In this document: piece by piece, positions 50,645-57,662 of the stretch
How the letters are laid out: each line of letters opens with the position of its first letter
Numbering within the stretch: position 1 is the first letter of the stretch
NCBI GenBank assembly: GCA_002392965.1
Contig: DGIA01000001.1
Coordinates: 5,950-69,949 of the forward strand
Reading direction: 5' to 3'
Source of the DNA: Bacteroidales bacterium UBA3834
GTDB lineage: Bacteria; Bacteroidota; Bacteroidia; Bacteroidales; P3
Length of the DNA stretch: 64,000 bases
Translations under genes and position numbers: made by a program
The notes under the pieces: model-generated
Told to the model about the DNA's origin: nothing
Databases searched by the model: none
The model's input: only the letters and a program-made list of their open reading frames with translations

Positions 50645-50672
50645 CATTTTAAAATCAAAACTAAAAAAGGTT

Positions 50673-51620
50673 ATGACCGACAACGAACTGAGACAGGAAA
50701 TCCTGCGATTGAAAAACGAAAAGAACGCCGTTATCTTGGGACATTACTACCAGCGTCACGAGATACAGGATCTTTCGGACTATATAGGAGACAGTCTTGC
50801 TTTGGCTCAAAAAGCGCAGGAAGCTACAGCCGACATTATTGTTTTCTGTGGCGTGCATTTCATGGCCGAAACTGCAAAGATACTCAATCCTCAGTGTAAA
50901 GTGTTGTTGCCCGATATGGAGGCTTCATGCTCTCTGGCCGAAAGCTGCAAAGCAGAAGACTTTGCCAAGTTCAAGGCCGAACATCCGGACCACATGGTCA
51001 TCAGCTATGTCAATTGCTCGGCTGAAATCAAGGCTCTCAGTGATTTGGTATGTACCAGTGGAAATGCAGAGAAACTGGTACGCTCGCTTCCCGAGAATCA
51101 GAAGATTATTTTTGCCCCCGACCGCAACCTCGGCGGCTATATCAATAGTGTGACCGGCCGACAGATGCTGTTGTGGAACGGCGTATGCACCGTGCACGAC
51201 GCCATGCAGGCCGAGTCGGTGCTGCAGCTCAAGGCCGACAACCCCGATGCCCCCGTCATCGCGCATCCTGAGTGCAACCCCGCGCTGCTCGAGGTGGCCG
51301 ACTTCGTAGGCTCCACCAAGGCTATGCTCAACTTTATCAAGGCCTCGTCATCCAAACGTTTCATCGTGGCCACCGAGACAGGCATCCTCTACGAGATGAA
51401 ACGCGAGAACCCCGACAAGGAGTTCATCACCCTGCGCGACAACAAGAGTTGTGCCTGCGACGACTGCGCCTACATGAAGCTCAACACGCTGGAGAAGCTC
51501 TACAAATGCCTGCGTGACGAGCAGCCCGAGATACTGATGTCGGACGAGATGATAGAGGCCGCCAAACGTCCTATCGTGCGGATGCTCGACATGTCGAAAC
51601 AGCTGGGGATAATCAAGTAA
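50673..51620 (+). CDS. nadA: Quinolinate synthase
   Basis: [4Fe-4S] enzyme making quinolinate from iminoaspartate and dihydroxyacetone phosphate in NAD synthesis. 315 residues with VILGHYYQRHEIQDLSDY, FCGVHFMAETAKIL, YVNCSAEIKALSDLVCTSGNA, HPECNPALLEVADFVGST and the C-terminal SCACDDCAYMKLNTLEKL cluster Cys. nadB and nadC are not adjacent. Confidence 0.97.
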   Translation: MTDNELRQEILRLKNEKNAVILGHYYQRHEIQDLSDYIGDSLALAQKAQEATADIIVFCGVHFMAETAKILNPQCKVLLPDMEASCSLAESCKAEDFAKFKAEHPDHMVISYVNCSAEIKALSDLVCTSGNAEKLVRSLPENQKIIFAPDRNLGGYINSVTGRQMLLWNGVCTVHDAMQAESVLQLKADNPDAPVIAHPECNPALLEVADFVGSTKAMLNFIKASSSKRFIVATETGILYEMKRENPDKEFITLRDNKSCACDDCAYMKLNTLEKLYKCLRDEQPEILMSDEMIEAAKRPIVRMLDMSKQLGIIK

Positions 51621-51627
51621 AAGAGGG

Positions 51628-52293
51628 TTATCCTATCAGTTTTTCTATCTGCTTCTCGGAGGTTCCGGGAAGCAGTTTTTTAAACTGTTTTTTCAGCCGG
51701 CGATAGCTTTCCTCGGGGCTGCGGTCGCAGCGGCAGGCTTCGTGTCCGAAGAGGCGTTCTGGTACGTTGAGCAGCGCCCATCCCCATCCGTAGTTGTTGC
51801 CGTGTTTGTCCTGAGGATAGACGAAGTCCTCGGTGACCACCCGGCAGGCCGTCTGCAGGCGCGTCACATAGCCGTCGAAGCGGCTCCGCATCTTGGCTCC
51901 GTCGAATCCGCAGGCAGCACGCAGTTCACGGGTAATCATACTTCCGTTCACCTGTAATACCGACAGGATGGCCCCCTCCACCGAATCGTCGTCGGGCAGG
52001 GGGTGGCGGCTGCGTCGCCAGTTGCAGAAGTCGGGCCACCACTCCATGGTGACGAAGCCTGCTTTGCCGTCGAAGAACTTGCCGTAGGCGAAGTGCCCTT
52101 CGGTGACGATAGGCCCTTTCCAATCCCACAACGGCCAATCCCAGCTGCCATCGTCCAACAGCTTGTAACGGCATTCGGGGGCTATCATCTCGTCGGCCGA
52201 AAAGCCGGGCACACTCCCTGCGAGCAGCGGCAAGAAGCCCATGCGGTCGATGGCCTCCATCAGTTCGGGACAGTCGTGTATCGCTTTCTTCAT
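51628..52293 (-). CDS. AlkZ-related protein (winged-helix type)
   Basis: 221 residues. RMGFLPLLAGSVPGFSADEM, WDWKGPIVTEGHFAYGKFF, AGFVTMEWWPDFCNWRRSR and the HTH-like VNGSMITRELRAACGFDGAKMRSRFDGYVTRLQ match the Bacteroidota family annotated AlkZ-related. AlkZ is a DNA glycosylase built of winged helices, but glycosylase activity for this family is not established. The C-terminus is Lys-rich. The start at 52293 is chosen because an upstream codon lies near the -7 box. Confidence 0.75.
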   Translation of the reverse strand: MKKAIHDCPELMEAIDRMGFLPLLAGSVPGFSADEMIAPECRYKLLDDGSWDWPLWDWKGPIVTEGHFAYGKFFDGKAGFVTMEWWPDFCNWRRSRHPLPDDDSVEGAILSVLQVNGSMITRELRAACGFDGAKMRSRFDGYVTRLQTACRVVTEDFVYPQDKHGNNYGWGWALLNVPERLFGHEACRCDRSPEESYRRLKKQFKKLLPGTSEKQIEKLIG

Positions 52294-52310
52294 GGTTGGT
52301 AATTGGATTG

Positions 52311-52318
52311 CAAAAATA
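52311..52318 (-). promoter_or_regulatory. -7 box for AlkZ-related gene
   Basis: TATTTTTG on the minus strand, 18 bp from the start. Confidence 0.6.
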
Positions 52319-52350
52319 CACAAAATCTCCGAAGTGTGAAAAAATAAATG

Positions 52351-52358
52351 TATCTTTG
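52351..52358 (+). promoter_or_regulatory. -7 box for YbaK-type gene
   Basis: TATCTTTG, 22 bp from the start at 52380. Divergent from the AlkZ-related promoter. Confidence 0.6.
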
Positions 52359-52379
52359 CATCCCGAAAACAAGACCGAA

Positions 52380-52883
52380 ATGATAGGACAACCCCAAGTA
52401 TATGAGGCTTTGGAGCGGATGCAGATCCCTTTCGACTACTATGAACATCCCGAGGCGCCCACCATCGAGATTGCTTCCCAGTTCTACCGCGGCGAGGGCA
52501 CCACGCTCTGCAAGAACCTTTTCTTCCGCAACCATAAGGGCAATCGCCACTATCTGGTCATCATGGACAGCCGCTTTCCCATGGACATACACGACATGGA
52601 ACACCGCCTGCACCAGGGAAAACTCTCCTTCGCCAGCCCCGAGCGCATGATGAAGTATCTTGGGGTGAAACCCGGCAGTGTGTCGTTGTTTACACTTGTA
52701 AACGACCCGGGCCACGAGGTGACCCTCTTCGTCGATCGCCACCTGCTGGAGGCCGAAAAGGTGAGTTTCCATCCCAACGACAACCACGCCTCGTTGGTGA
52801 TAACCCGCGACGATATGTTGAAGTTCATCGAGGGAATCGGCAACCCCTACGAAATTGTTGATTTATACAATCCCAATTGTTGA
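52380..52883 (+). CDS. YbaK/ProX-type aminoacyl-tRNA deacylase (prolyl-tRNA synthetase associated domain)
   Basis: Hydrolyses mischarged tRNA-Pro (Ala or Cys) in trans. 167 residues: YEALERMQIPFDYYEHPEAPTIE at the start, KNLFFRNHKGNRHYLVIMD, and the C-terminal GVKPGSVSLFTLVNDPGHEVTLFVDRHLLE with the conserved Gly-x-x-Pro and DxxL blocks. It is a free-standing editing domain. The ATG at 52380 follows the promoter box; the longer frame upstream (52296) is not conserved. Confidence 0.88.
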   Translation: MIGQPQVYEALERMQIPFDYYEHPEAPTIEIASQFYRGEGTTLCKNLFFRNHKGNRHYLVIMDSRFPMDIHDMEHRLHQGKLSFASPERMMKYLGVKPGSVSLFTLVNDPGHEVTLFVDRHLLEAEKVSFHPNDNHASLVITRDDMLKFIEGIGNPYEIVDLYNPNC

Positions 52884-52900
52884 TAACGTGGCAAAATCAA

Positions 52901-52916
52901 TGTTTCACGTGAAACA
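52901..52916. other. parS centromere site (exact consensus)
   Basis: TGTTTCACGTGAAACA is a 16-bp palindrome identical to the parS consensus bound by ParB/Spo0J across many bacteria. It is intergenic, 18 bp past the YbaK stop and next to a terminator. In bacteria such sites cluster around the origin of replication; a box-rich candidate origin lies 2.3 kb away. Confidence 0.92.
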
Positions 52917-52957
52917 AAAAAGAAGAGGGCTGGAACAATTCCAGCCCTCTTCTTTTT
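52917..52957. terminator. Bidirectional terminator
   Basis: A 19-bp perfect stem (52917-52935 with 52939-52957) with a 3-nt loop, and an A-run on one side and a T-run on the other. Confidence 0.92.
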
Positions 52958-52979
52958 ACATCGACCGTGGGGAGAGAAA

Positions 52980-53100
52980 TCAGTCTTTGATGATGACCGA
53001 GGTATTGCCGGTGACTTTGGCTGCATCGGCTTTCCCAAGAGTGACGGTTACATCGGAGCCCACTGAGGTGCCAGCACCGTAGCCGCCACCATGTATGTTG
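52980..53100 (-). pseudogene. C-terminal remnant of a surface-type protein
   Basis: About 40 codons remain on the minus strand, ending NIHGGGYGAGTSVGSDVTVTLG and then ADAAKVTGNTSVIIKD before the stop. The GGGYGAG/SDVTVTLG pattern is typical of the C-terminal beta-repeat part of large Bacteroidales surface proteins. The upstream (5') part is missing: just beyond 53100 the sequence becomes the AraC fragment. Both are broken at the same point. Confidence 0.6.
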
Positions 53101-53107
53101 CCAGTCG

Positions 53108-53617
53108 GTGCGCGAGAACCCCGTGGTGCCTTTTGCCGGCGACTACCAGCCTACCGTGAATCTTTTCATTGCATCGTTGCGCGAAGTGCTCCGGCACGAC
53201 GACAACCCCAACCGTCTCGGGGCCGTACAGAACCTGACGCGTGCCTTCTTCCTCAGCATGCCGCAGCTGAAGAAAGCAAGCCATGTGCCCCAAAGCCACC
53301 GTGATGAACTGATGTTCAACTTCCTGCAAGAGTTGCGGCAGCATTTCCGCGCCGAGCGCACCATTGCCTTCTATGCCGACCGGCTCTGCCTCTCGTCGAA
53401 GCACCTGTCGAAGGTGGTGAAGCAGGCGAGCGGGCGCACGGTGCACGACTGGATTGACGAGTATGTGACCACCGAGGCCAAGGCGCTGCTGCGCAGCACC
53501 GACATGACCGTCAGCCAGGTGGCCGACGCGCTCGGCTTCGCCTCGCAGCCCTTGTTCACCAAGTTCTTCCGCCGCGCCACCGGGCTCAACCCCTCGAAGG
53601 TGCGCCGTCGTGAGTAG
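53108..53617 (+). pseudogene. 5'-truncated AraC-family regulator
   Basis: About 170 residues remain. The C-terminal AraC/XylS HTH is intact (IAFYADRLCLSSKHLSKVVKQASG and VSQVADALGFASQPLFTKFFRRATGLNPSKVRR), and just before it is part of the effector domain (RENPVVPFAGDYQ). The N-terminal cupin of roughly 120-130 residues typical of these roughly 290-residue regulators is absent. No start codon or promoter is convincing. The break coincides with the break of the remnant on the other strand. Confidence 0.65.
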
Positions 53618-53668
53618 GCAATGGGCGGTTATCCACATCGTCCCGCCTCCGGTTCCGCACCGTTCCCC

Positions 53669-53731
53669 CTCCGTCCGTCAACGGAGGTGAGACGGAGTTA
53701 AGACGGAGGTGAGACGGAGGTGAGACGGAGT
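53669..53731. repeat. 11-bp repeat array with hairpin
   Basis: CGGAG cores at 53682, 53693, 53704, 53715 and 53726 (exactly 11 bp). An inverted copy CTCCGT at 53669 lets CCTCCGT pair with ACGGAGG. It begins about 110 bp and ends about 60 bp upstream of the RluA -7 box, in the same direction as that gene. Confidence 0.95.
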
Positions 53732-53789
53732 TGATGCTGAAGCAAAGGGGGGTGAAAAAAGAAAAAAAAGCCGTGTGAAGATTTTTTCG

Positions 53790-53797
53790 TAATTTTG
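53790..53797 (+). promoter_or_regulatory. -7 box for RluA-type gene
   Basis: TAATTTTG, 9 bp upstream of the start codon, giving a very short or absent leader. Confidence 0.55.
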
Positions 53798-53805
53798 CAC
53801 CTGCA

Positions 53806-54675
53806 ATGAAAAAACAGGAATATACCGTTACCGAACCTAAGGAGTTGCTCGAGTTTCTGATAGAGAAGATGCCGGACAGCAGCCGCACGCGGGTGAAGGA
53901 GCTGCTGGCGCACAATGTCTATGTCGATGGGCGCCGCACGTCGCAGTTCAACTACCCTTTGCAACGGGGTATGAAGGTTTCCATCGAGAAGGCTTCGTTC
54001 CAGGACCGCCTGCGTCCGCGCGACCTCGACATTGTCTTCGAAGACCAGCACCTGCTGGTGGTGAACAAGCACGAGGGCTTGCTGAGCTACAGCAAGTTCC
54101 CCAACGACAAGACTGTCATCACGGTGCTCAACCAGTATCTGGCCGCCACGCACCAGAAATGCCACGCCCACATCGTGCATCGTCTCGACCGCGACACCAG
54201 CGGCCTGATGGTGGTCAGCAAGAGCAAGGAGGTGAGCCAGAAATTCGAGGAGGACTGGAAGGGCATGGTGTTCGACCGGCGCTATGTGGCGGTGGCCTGG
54301 GGCCATATCGAGCCGAAGAGAGGCGAGGTGAAGAGTTGGTTCACCGACGGCGAGTACTGTGTGCTGTCGTCGCCCACGGACAATGGAGGCAAGCTGGCGG
54401 TGACGCACTACGAGGTGAAGCAGACGTCGCGGCGCTACAGTCTGGTGGAGTTGAAGCTGGACACGGGCCGCAGGAACCAGATACGGGTGCACCTGCGCGA
54501 CTTGCAGCATCCGGTGGTGCACGACCCGATGTACGGTTACAAGGAGGATGTGTCGCCCATCAACCGGCTGGCGCTGCATGCTTTCAGGCTCTGCTTCCAG
54601 CACCCGGTGACGGGCAAGAGGCTGAAGTTCGAGACCCCTGTTCCGGCCTCGTTCCAGAAATTGATGGAGCTTTAA
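53806..54675 (+). CDS. RluA family pseudouridine synthase
   Basis: 289 residues: an S4-like N-terminal RNA-binding part (RVKELLAHNVYVDGRRTSQFNYPLQRG) and the catalytic motif HIVHRLDRDTSGLMVVSKS with the essential Asp. LKLDTGRRNQIRVHL is the second signature. It modifies uridine in rRNA or tRNA; the exact position cannot be told. It is convergent with the MerR gene and overlaps it by 4 bp. Confidence 0.93.
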   Translation: MKKQEYTVTEPKELLEFLIEKMPDSSRTRVKELLAHNVYVDGRRTSQFNYPLQRGMKVSIEKASFQDRLRPRDLDIVFEDQHLLVVNKHEGLLSYSKFPNDKTVITVLNQYLAATHQKCHAHIVHRLDRDTSGLMVVSKSKEVSQKFEEDWKGMVFDRRYVAVAWGHIEPKRGEVKSWFTDGEYCVLSSPTDNGGKLAVTHYEVKQTSRRYSLVELKLDTGRRNQIRVHLRDLQHPVVHDPMYGYKEDVSPINRLALHAFRLCFQHPVTGKRLKFETPVPASFQKLMEL

Positions 54676-54989
54676 AGGGTTTCCTTCAGATCGACAAGGA
54701 AACGGCGGACCTCGGTGAGGCGGTTGATGACTTCCTGACGCGGGTCTTCGAGGGGGCGTGTGCGCATCTGCTCACGGGCACCCTCGAGGGTGTAGCCGCA
54801 TTGGCGTGTGAGGTACTGGATGCGGCGCAGGAGGTCGATGTCGTGTTCGGTGTAGGAGCGCACTCCACGACGGTTTTTGACAGGCCTGAGGCTGTCGAAT
54901 TCGCTTTCCCAGAAGCGGAGCACGGAAGGGGCCTCGCCGAGCATGGTGGCGACTTCGCCGATGCTGTAGTACAGTTTCTTGTTTTCCAT
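54672..54989 (-). CDS. MerR-family transcriptional regulator
   Basis: 105 residues: YYSIGEVATMLGEAPSVLRFWESEF (winged-helix recognition), RRGVRSYTEHDIDLLRRIQYLT, then a helical tail with no effector domain. This short MerR type is widespread in Bacteroidota. The start ATG at 54989 is 5 nt after the stop of the LptD-like gene, making it part of that transcript. Targets unknown. Confidence 0.9.
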   Translation of the reverse strand: MENKKLYYSIGEVATMLGEAPSVLRFWESEFDSLRPVKNRRGVRSYTEHDIDLLRRIQYLTRQCGYTLEGAREQMRTRPLEDPRQEVINRLTEVRRFLVDLKETL

Positions 54990-54994
54990 GGCTG

Positions 54995-57556
54995 TCAATA
55001 GGAATAATAACTCTTGTTTTCGAGGTAGCTCTGGCGTTTCTCGTATTTGATGTCGCGCAGGGCGTCGGCTTTGATGTTGATCTGGAAGAACCAGCTCTTG
55101 TAGTAGCCGAAAGGCACCCAGGAGAAACGCATCTCCCAGCAGTGGAGGTCGCGATAGACATCGACTGTGGTGTAGGACATGCCCTTGTTGCTGATGTCGT
55201 AGCCGGTGGACATGGCGAGGCGCCAGTTCTTAGTGAGGCTGACGTTGGCCGAGAGGGTGATGCTCTGGATGGTCTGGTTCTTGAAGTTCATCTCGCGGGC
55301 CACGTAGCGATCTACAGAGCTGAAGGTGTAGCTGATGCTGACATTCCAGGGGACGCTGAAATCGACGTAGCTGCCCATGAGCAGGGCGGCGTTGTAGTTG
55401 TGCGGCGTCTGGATGAGGGTGGCTACGGGATGGCCTTCGTTCTTGGTGTCTTTGTTGCCGCTGAAGGTATTGTTGTTGAGGCTGTAGGAGAGCTGGGTGC
55501 TCCAGGTGGCGTTGTCCATGCGGAAGAGGCGTCCTTCTTCGTTTATGAGGAGCTTGTCGTGGATAAGGCCGAGGCTGTCGATGACATAGGGGCTGAAGGA
55601 GCCGGAGTAGTTGAGCGTGAGAGCGCGGAAGAGGGTGGTTCGTCCGGTGACAGAGAGGTTGGACAGACGGAGAGAGTCTTTGGCAAGGTCGTAGCTCATG
55701 GCCAGATTGAGATTCTCGATGAGGGCTATCTTGCGCATCTCGGCAGCGGTGTCGAAAGGATTCTGGACCTTGATTTCGAGGTTGTTTCCTATGCTGGCGC
55801 GGATATTGCCGCTGCGGCCGTCGGGCGGGCCTCCATAGAGGCTCTGGGTGAAGATGGAGTAGCGGTGCACATAACCGGTGGTGTCGGTGTATTGGCGCCA
55901 CCAGCCGTAGCGTTCCTGGCCGAAATCGGGGTGGTAGGTGAAGCTGACGGAGGGGTTGATGACATGGCGGAGCGCCTTGAGGGGGCCGTATTTAAACTGG
56001 AACATGCCGTAGATGCGGGTGGAAAGGGAGGAGGAGACATTGAAGTCGCGGTTGGACCTGAAGCCGAAGATGGTGTCGGTGGAGAGGATGCCGGTCAGGT
56101 TGTCGTAGTTGTGCTCGATGGTGCTCCAGTGCCAGCGTTCGTTGTAGTTGAATGAGTTGGTCCAGTTGAAGAATTTGAGTAGTTTGACAGTGGAGGAGAG
56201 GGGGATGCTGTGTCTGACGCCATACTGCATCCGGTTGAGTGTGGAGGGTTTGAAGAGGTCGGTGTCTTGGGTGGTGAGGTTGTTCTCGGCGTTCAGCACA
56301 TAGGAGAGGGAGATGTTCTCGTACCAGCGGTAGGCGCCGGAGGGTGTGCGTCGGCGCAAGGGGTAGATCGTGATGGAACTGAGCGAGATCGAGGGGAGCT
56401 TGATGTTCATCACGCCGGTCTGGGCGTTGAAAGATTCACGGGCCGAGGCCGAGAGGTTGAGGTAGGAGCCGATTTTGGTGCTGTAGTTGATGGAGGAGGT
56501 GGTGGTGGAGTTGAAGTAGTCGTTGCGGTTGGTGGTGTTTTTGTTGTAGTTGCGGCTTTGTAGGTTGACGTTGGCCGAGAAGCGGCTGTAGGGGTTGGCT
56601 TTGGGGTCTTGGTCGTGCTGCCAGGTGATTTTGAAGTCGTTGAAGGAATTGAAGGTGTAGGGATCGCCACGGATACCTTCGAAGGTCTGTCCCATGCGGG
56701 CATCGACGGCGCCTTTGTACTTGTATCGCTTATAGTAGTTGGATTTGCCTTCGATGGCCCAGCTGAGGTTGGTGTAGAGTTCACCGGTGAGGGAGAGGTC
56801 GATGTTGTCGTTGATGGCGAAGTAGTAACCGCCGTCGCGGAGGTAGTAGCCACGGTAGTTCATCCATCCGTAGGAGGGGATGAGAATACCGCTTTGCCGG
56901 GTTTTGTTGAGGGGGAAGAAGGCGAAGGGGAGCGCCACAGGGGTGGGCACGTTCTCCACGGTGAGCCAGGCGGGACCGGTGACGATCTTGTCGTTGGTGA
57001 TGAGCTTGGACTTGGTGAAGTTGATGGCGAAGTGGGGGTCGGAGTAGTTGCAGGTGGTGTAGCTGCCTCCGCTGAGGTACATGATGGAGTCGTTGATTTT
57101 CTTCACCTTGTTGCCGTGCAAGTAGCCGTCGCCTTCTTGGGTGATGACCCCTTGGATGATGCCTTTCTGGGTATTGTAGTTGAAGGTGATGGTGTCGGCA
57201 TGGTATTCAGCGTCATCCTGTTTGAAGAACGGTCGTCCTTGGATGTTGCCGGCGGTGTCGTAGGTGCCGTGGGCAAAGAGGGTCTGGTGGTTGAAATCGA
57301 CCCGCACCTGGTCGGCTTCCAGGATCATCTTGCCATAGTCGATGCTACCTTCGGTATAGAGAAACGCATGCCGGGAATCGAGATTCATGGCCACCGAGTC
57401 GAGGGCTTTGTATTTGATAACCTCTTTGATGGCGTTGGGGGAGAGGGGGGCCACGGTGTCGATATCGGCTTGGGCCGAGGCAGAAAACGACACTCCCACT
57501 GTAATTAAAAACAGTGGAAGAAAAGCTTTCGCTATGTGCCTCCTCAAACCCTCCAA
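54995..57556 (-). CDS. LptD-like LPS-assembly outer-membrane protein
   Basis: 853 residues with a signal peptide (MEGLRRHIAKAFLPLFLITVGVSFSASAQ, about 1-29). The N-terminal region has OstA/LptA-like beta strands (ALDSVAMNLDSRHAFLYTEGSIDYGKMILEADQVRVDF). The rest is a large C-terminal beta barrel with alternating aromatic strands and SGILIPSYGWMNYRGYYLRDGGYYFAINDN, typical of LptD. It should insert lipopolysaccharide into the outer leaflet. No lptE is adjacent. It begins at 57556 divergent to an amidase gene. Confidence 0.87.
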   Translation of the reverse strand: MEGLRRHIAKAFLPLFLITVGVSFSASAQADIDTVAPLSPNAIKEVIKYKALDSVAMNLDSRHAFLYTEGSIDYGKMILEADQVRVDFNHQTLFAHGTYDTAGNIQGRPFFKQDDAEYHADTITFNYNTQKGIIQGVITQEGDGYLHGNKVKKINDSIMYLSGGSYTTCNYSDPHFAINFTKSKLITNDKIVTGPAWLTVENVPTPVALPFAFFPLNKTRQSGILIPSYGWMNYRGYYLRDGGYYFAINDNIDLSLTGELYTNLSWAIEGKSNYYKRYKYKGAVDARMGQTFEGIRGDPYTFNSFNDFKITWQHDQDPKANPYSRFSANVNLQSRNYNKNTTNRNDYFNSTTTSSINYSTKIGSYLNLSASARESFNAQTGVMNIKLPSISLSSITIYPLRRRTPSGAYRWYENISLSYVLNAENNLTTQDTDLFKPSTLNRMQYGVRHSIPLSSTVKLLKFFNWTNSFNYNERWHWSTIEHNYDNLTGILSTDTIFGFRSNRDFNVSSSLSTRIYGMFQFKYGPLKALRHVINPSVSFTYHPDFGQERYGWWRQYTDTTGYVHRYSIFTQSLYGGPPDGRSGNIRASIGNNLEIKVQNPFDTAAEMRKIALIENLNLAMSYDLAKDSLRLSNLSVTGRTTLFRALTLNYSGSFSPYVIDSLGLIHDKLLINEEGRLFRMDNATWSTQLSYSLNNNTFSGNKDTKNEGHPVATLIQTPHNYNAALLMGSYVDFSVPWNVSISYTFSSVDRYVAREMNFKNQTIQSITLSANVSLTKNWRLAMSTGYDISNKGMSYTTVDVYRDLHCWEMRFSWVPFGYYKSWFFQINIKADALRDIKYEKRQSYLENKSYYSY

Positions 57557-57589
57557 ATTATTTAATTTTCAATATTCAAAAAATGTTTG

Positions 57590-57597
57590 TATTTTTG
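57590..57597 (+). promoter_or_regulatory. -7 box for amidase gene
   Basis: TATTTTTG, 65 bp upstream of the start at 57663. It overlaps the minus-strand promoter's initiation region. Confidence 0.6.
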
Positions 57598-57609
57598 CAA
57601 ATCAGTTTG

Positions 57610-57617
57610 CAAAGATA
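57610..57617 (-). promoter_or_regulatory. -7 box for LptD-like gene
   Basis: TATCTTTG on the minus strand, 54 bp upstream of the LptD start. Only 12 bp separate it from the plus-strand -7 box. Confidence 0.6.
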
Positions 57618-57662
57618 AAACTATTTGCGCAAACTGAAAAACAAATTTTTATTGTTTTGGAT

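Larger units (their letters stand above)
50184..50672. other. Candidate replication origin region (AT-rich, box-rich intergenic)
   Basis: 489 bp without a gene between divergent rpiB and nadA. Nonamers close to DnaA-type boxes recur: TGTTGTTAA (50269, 50413), TGTTGATAA (50294), TGTTGAAAA (50311), TTTTCAACA (50245), TGTTAAAAC (50459), TGTTAATCG (50471), TGTTGATAG (50481), TGTTGATTT (50590), TGTTGTTAT (about 50622). TGTTGATAA is one base from the reverse complement of TTATCCACA. A 10-bp palindrome CAACATGTTG lies at 50408-50417. Strand direction of genes on the left (mostly minus) fits an origin. dnaA itself is not in the window. Confidence 0.6.
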
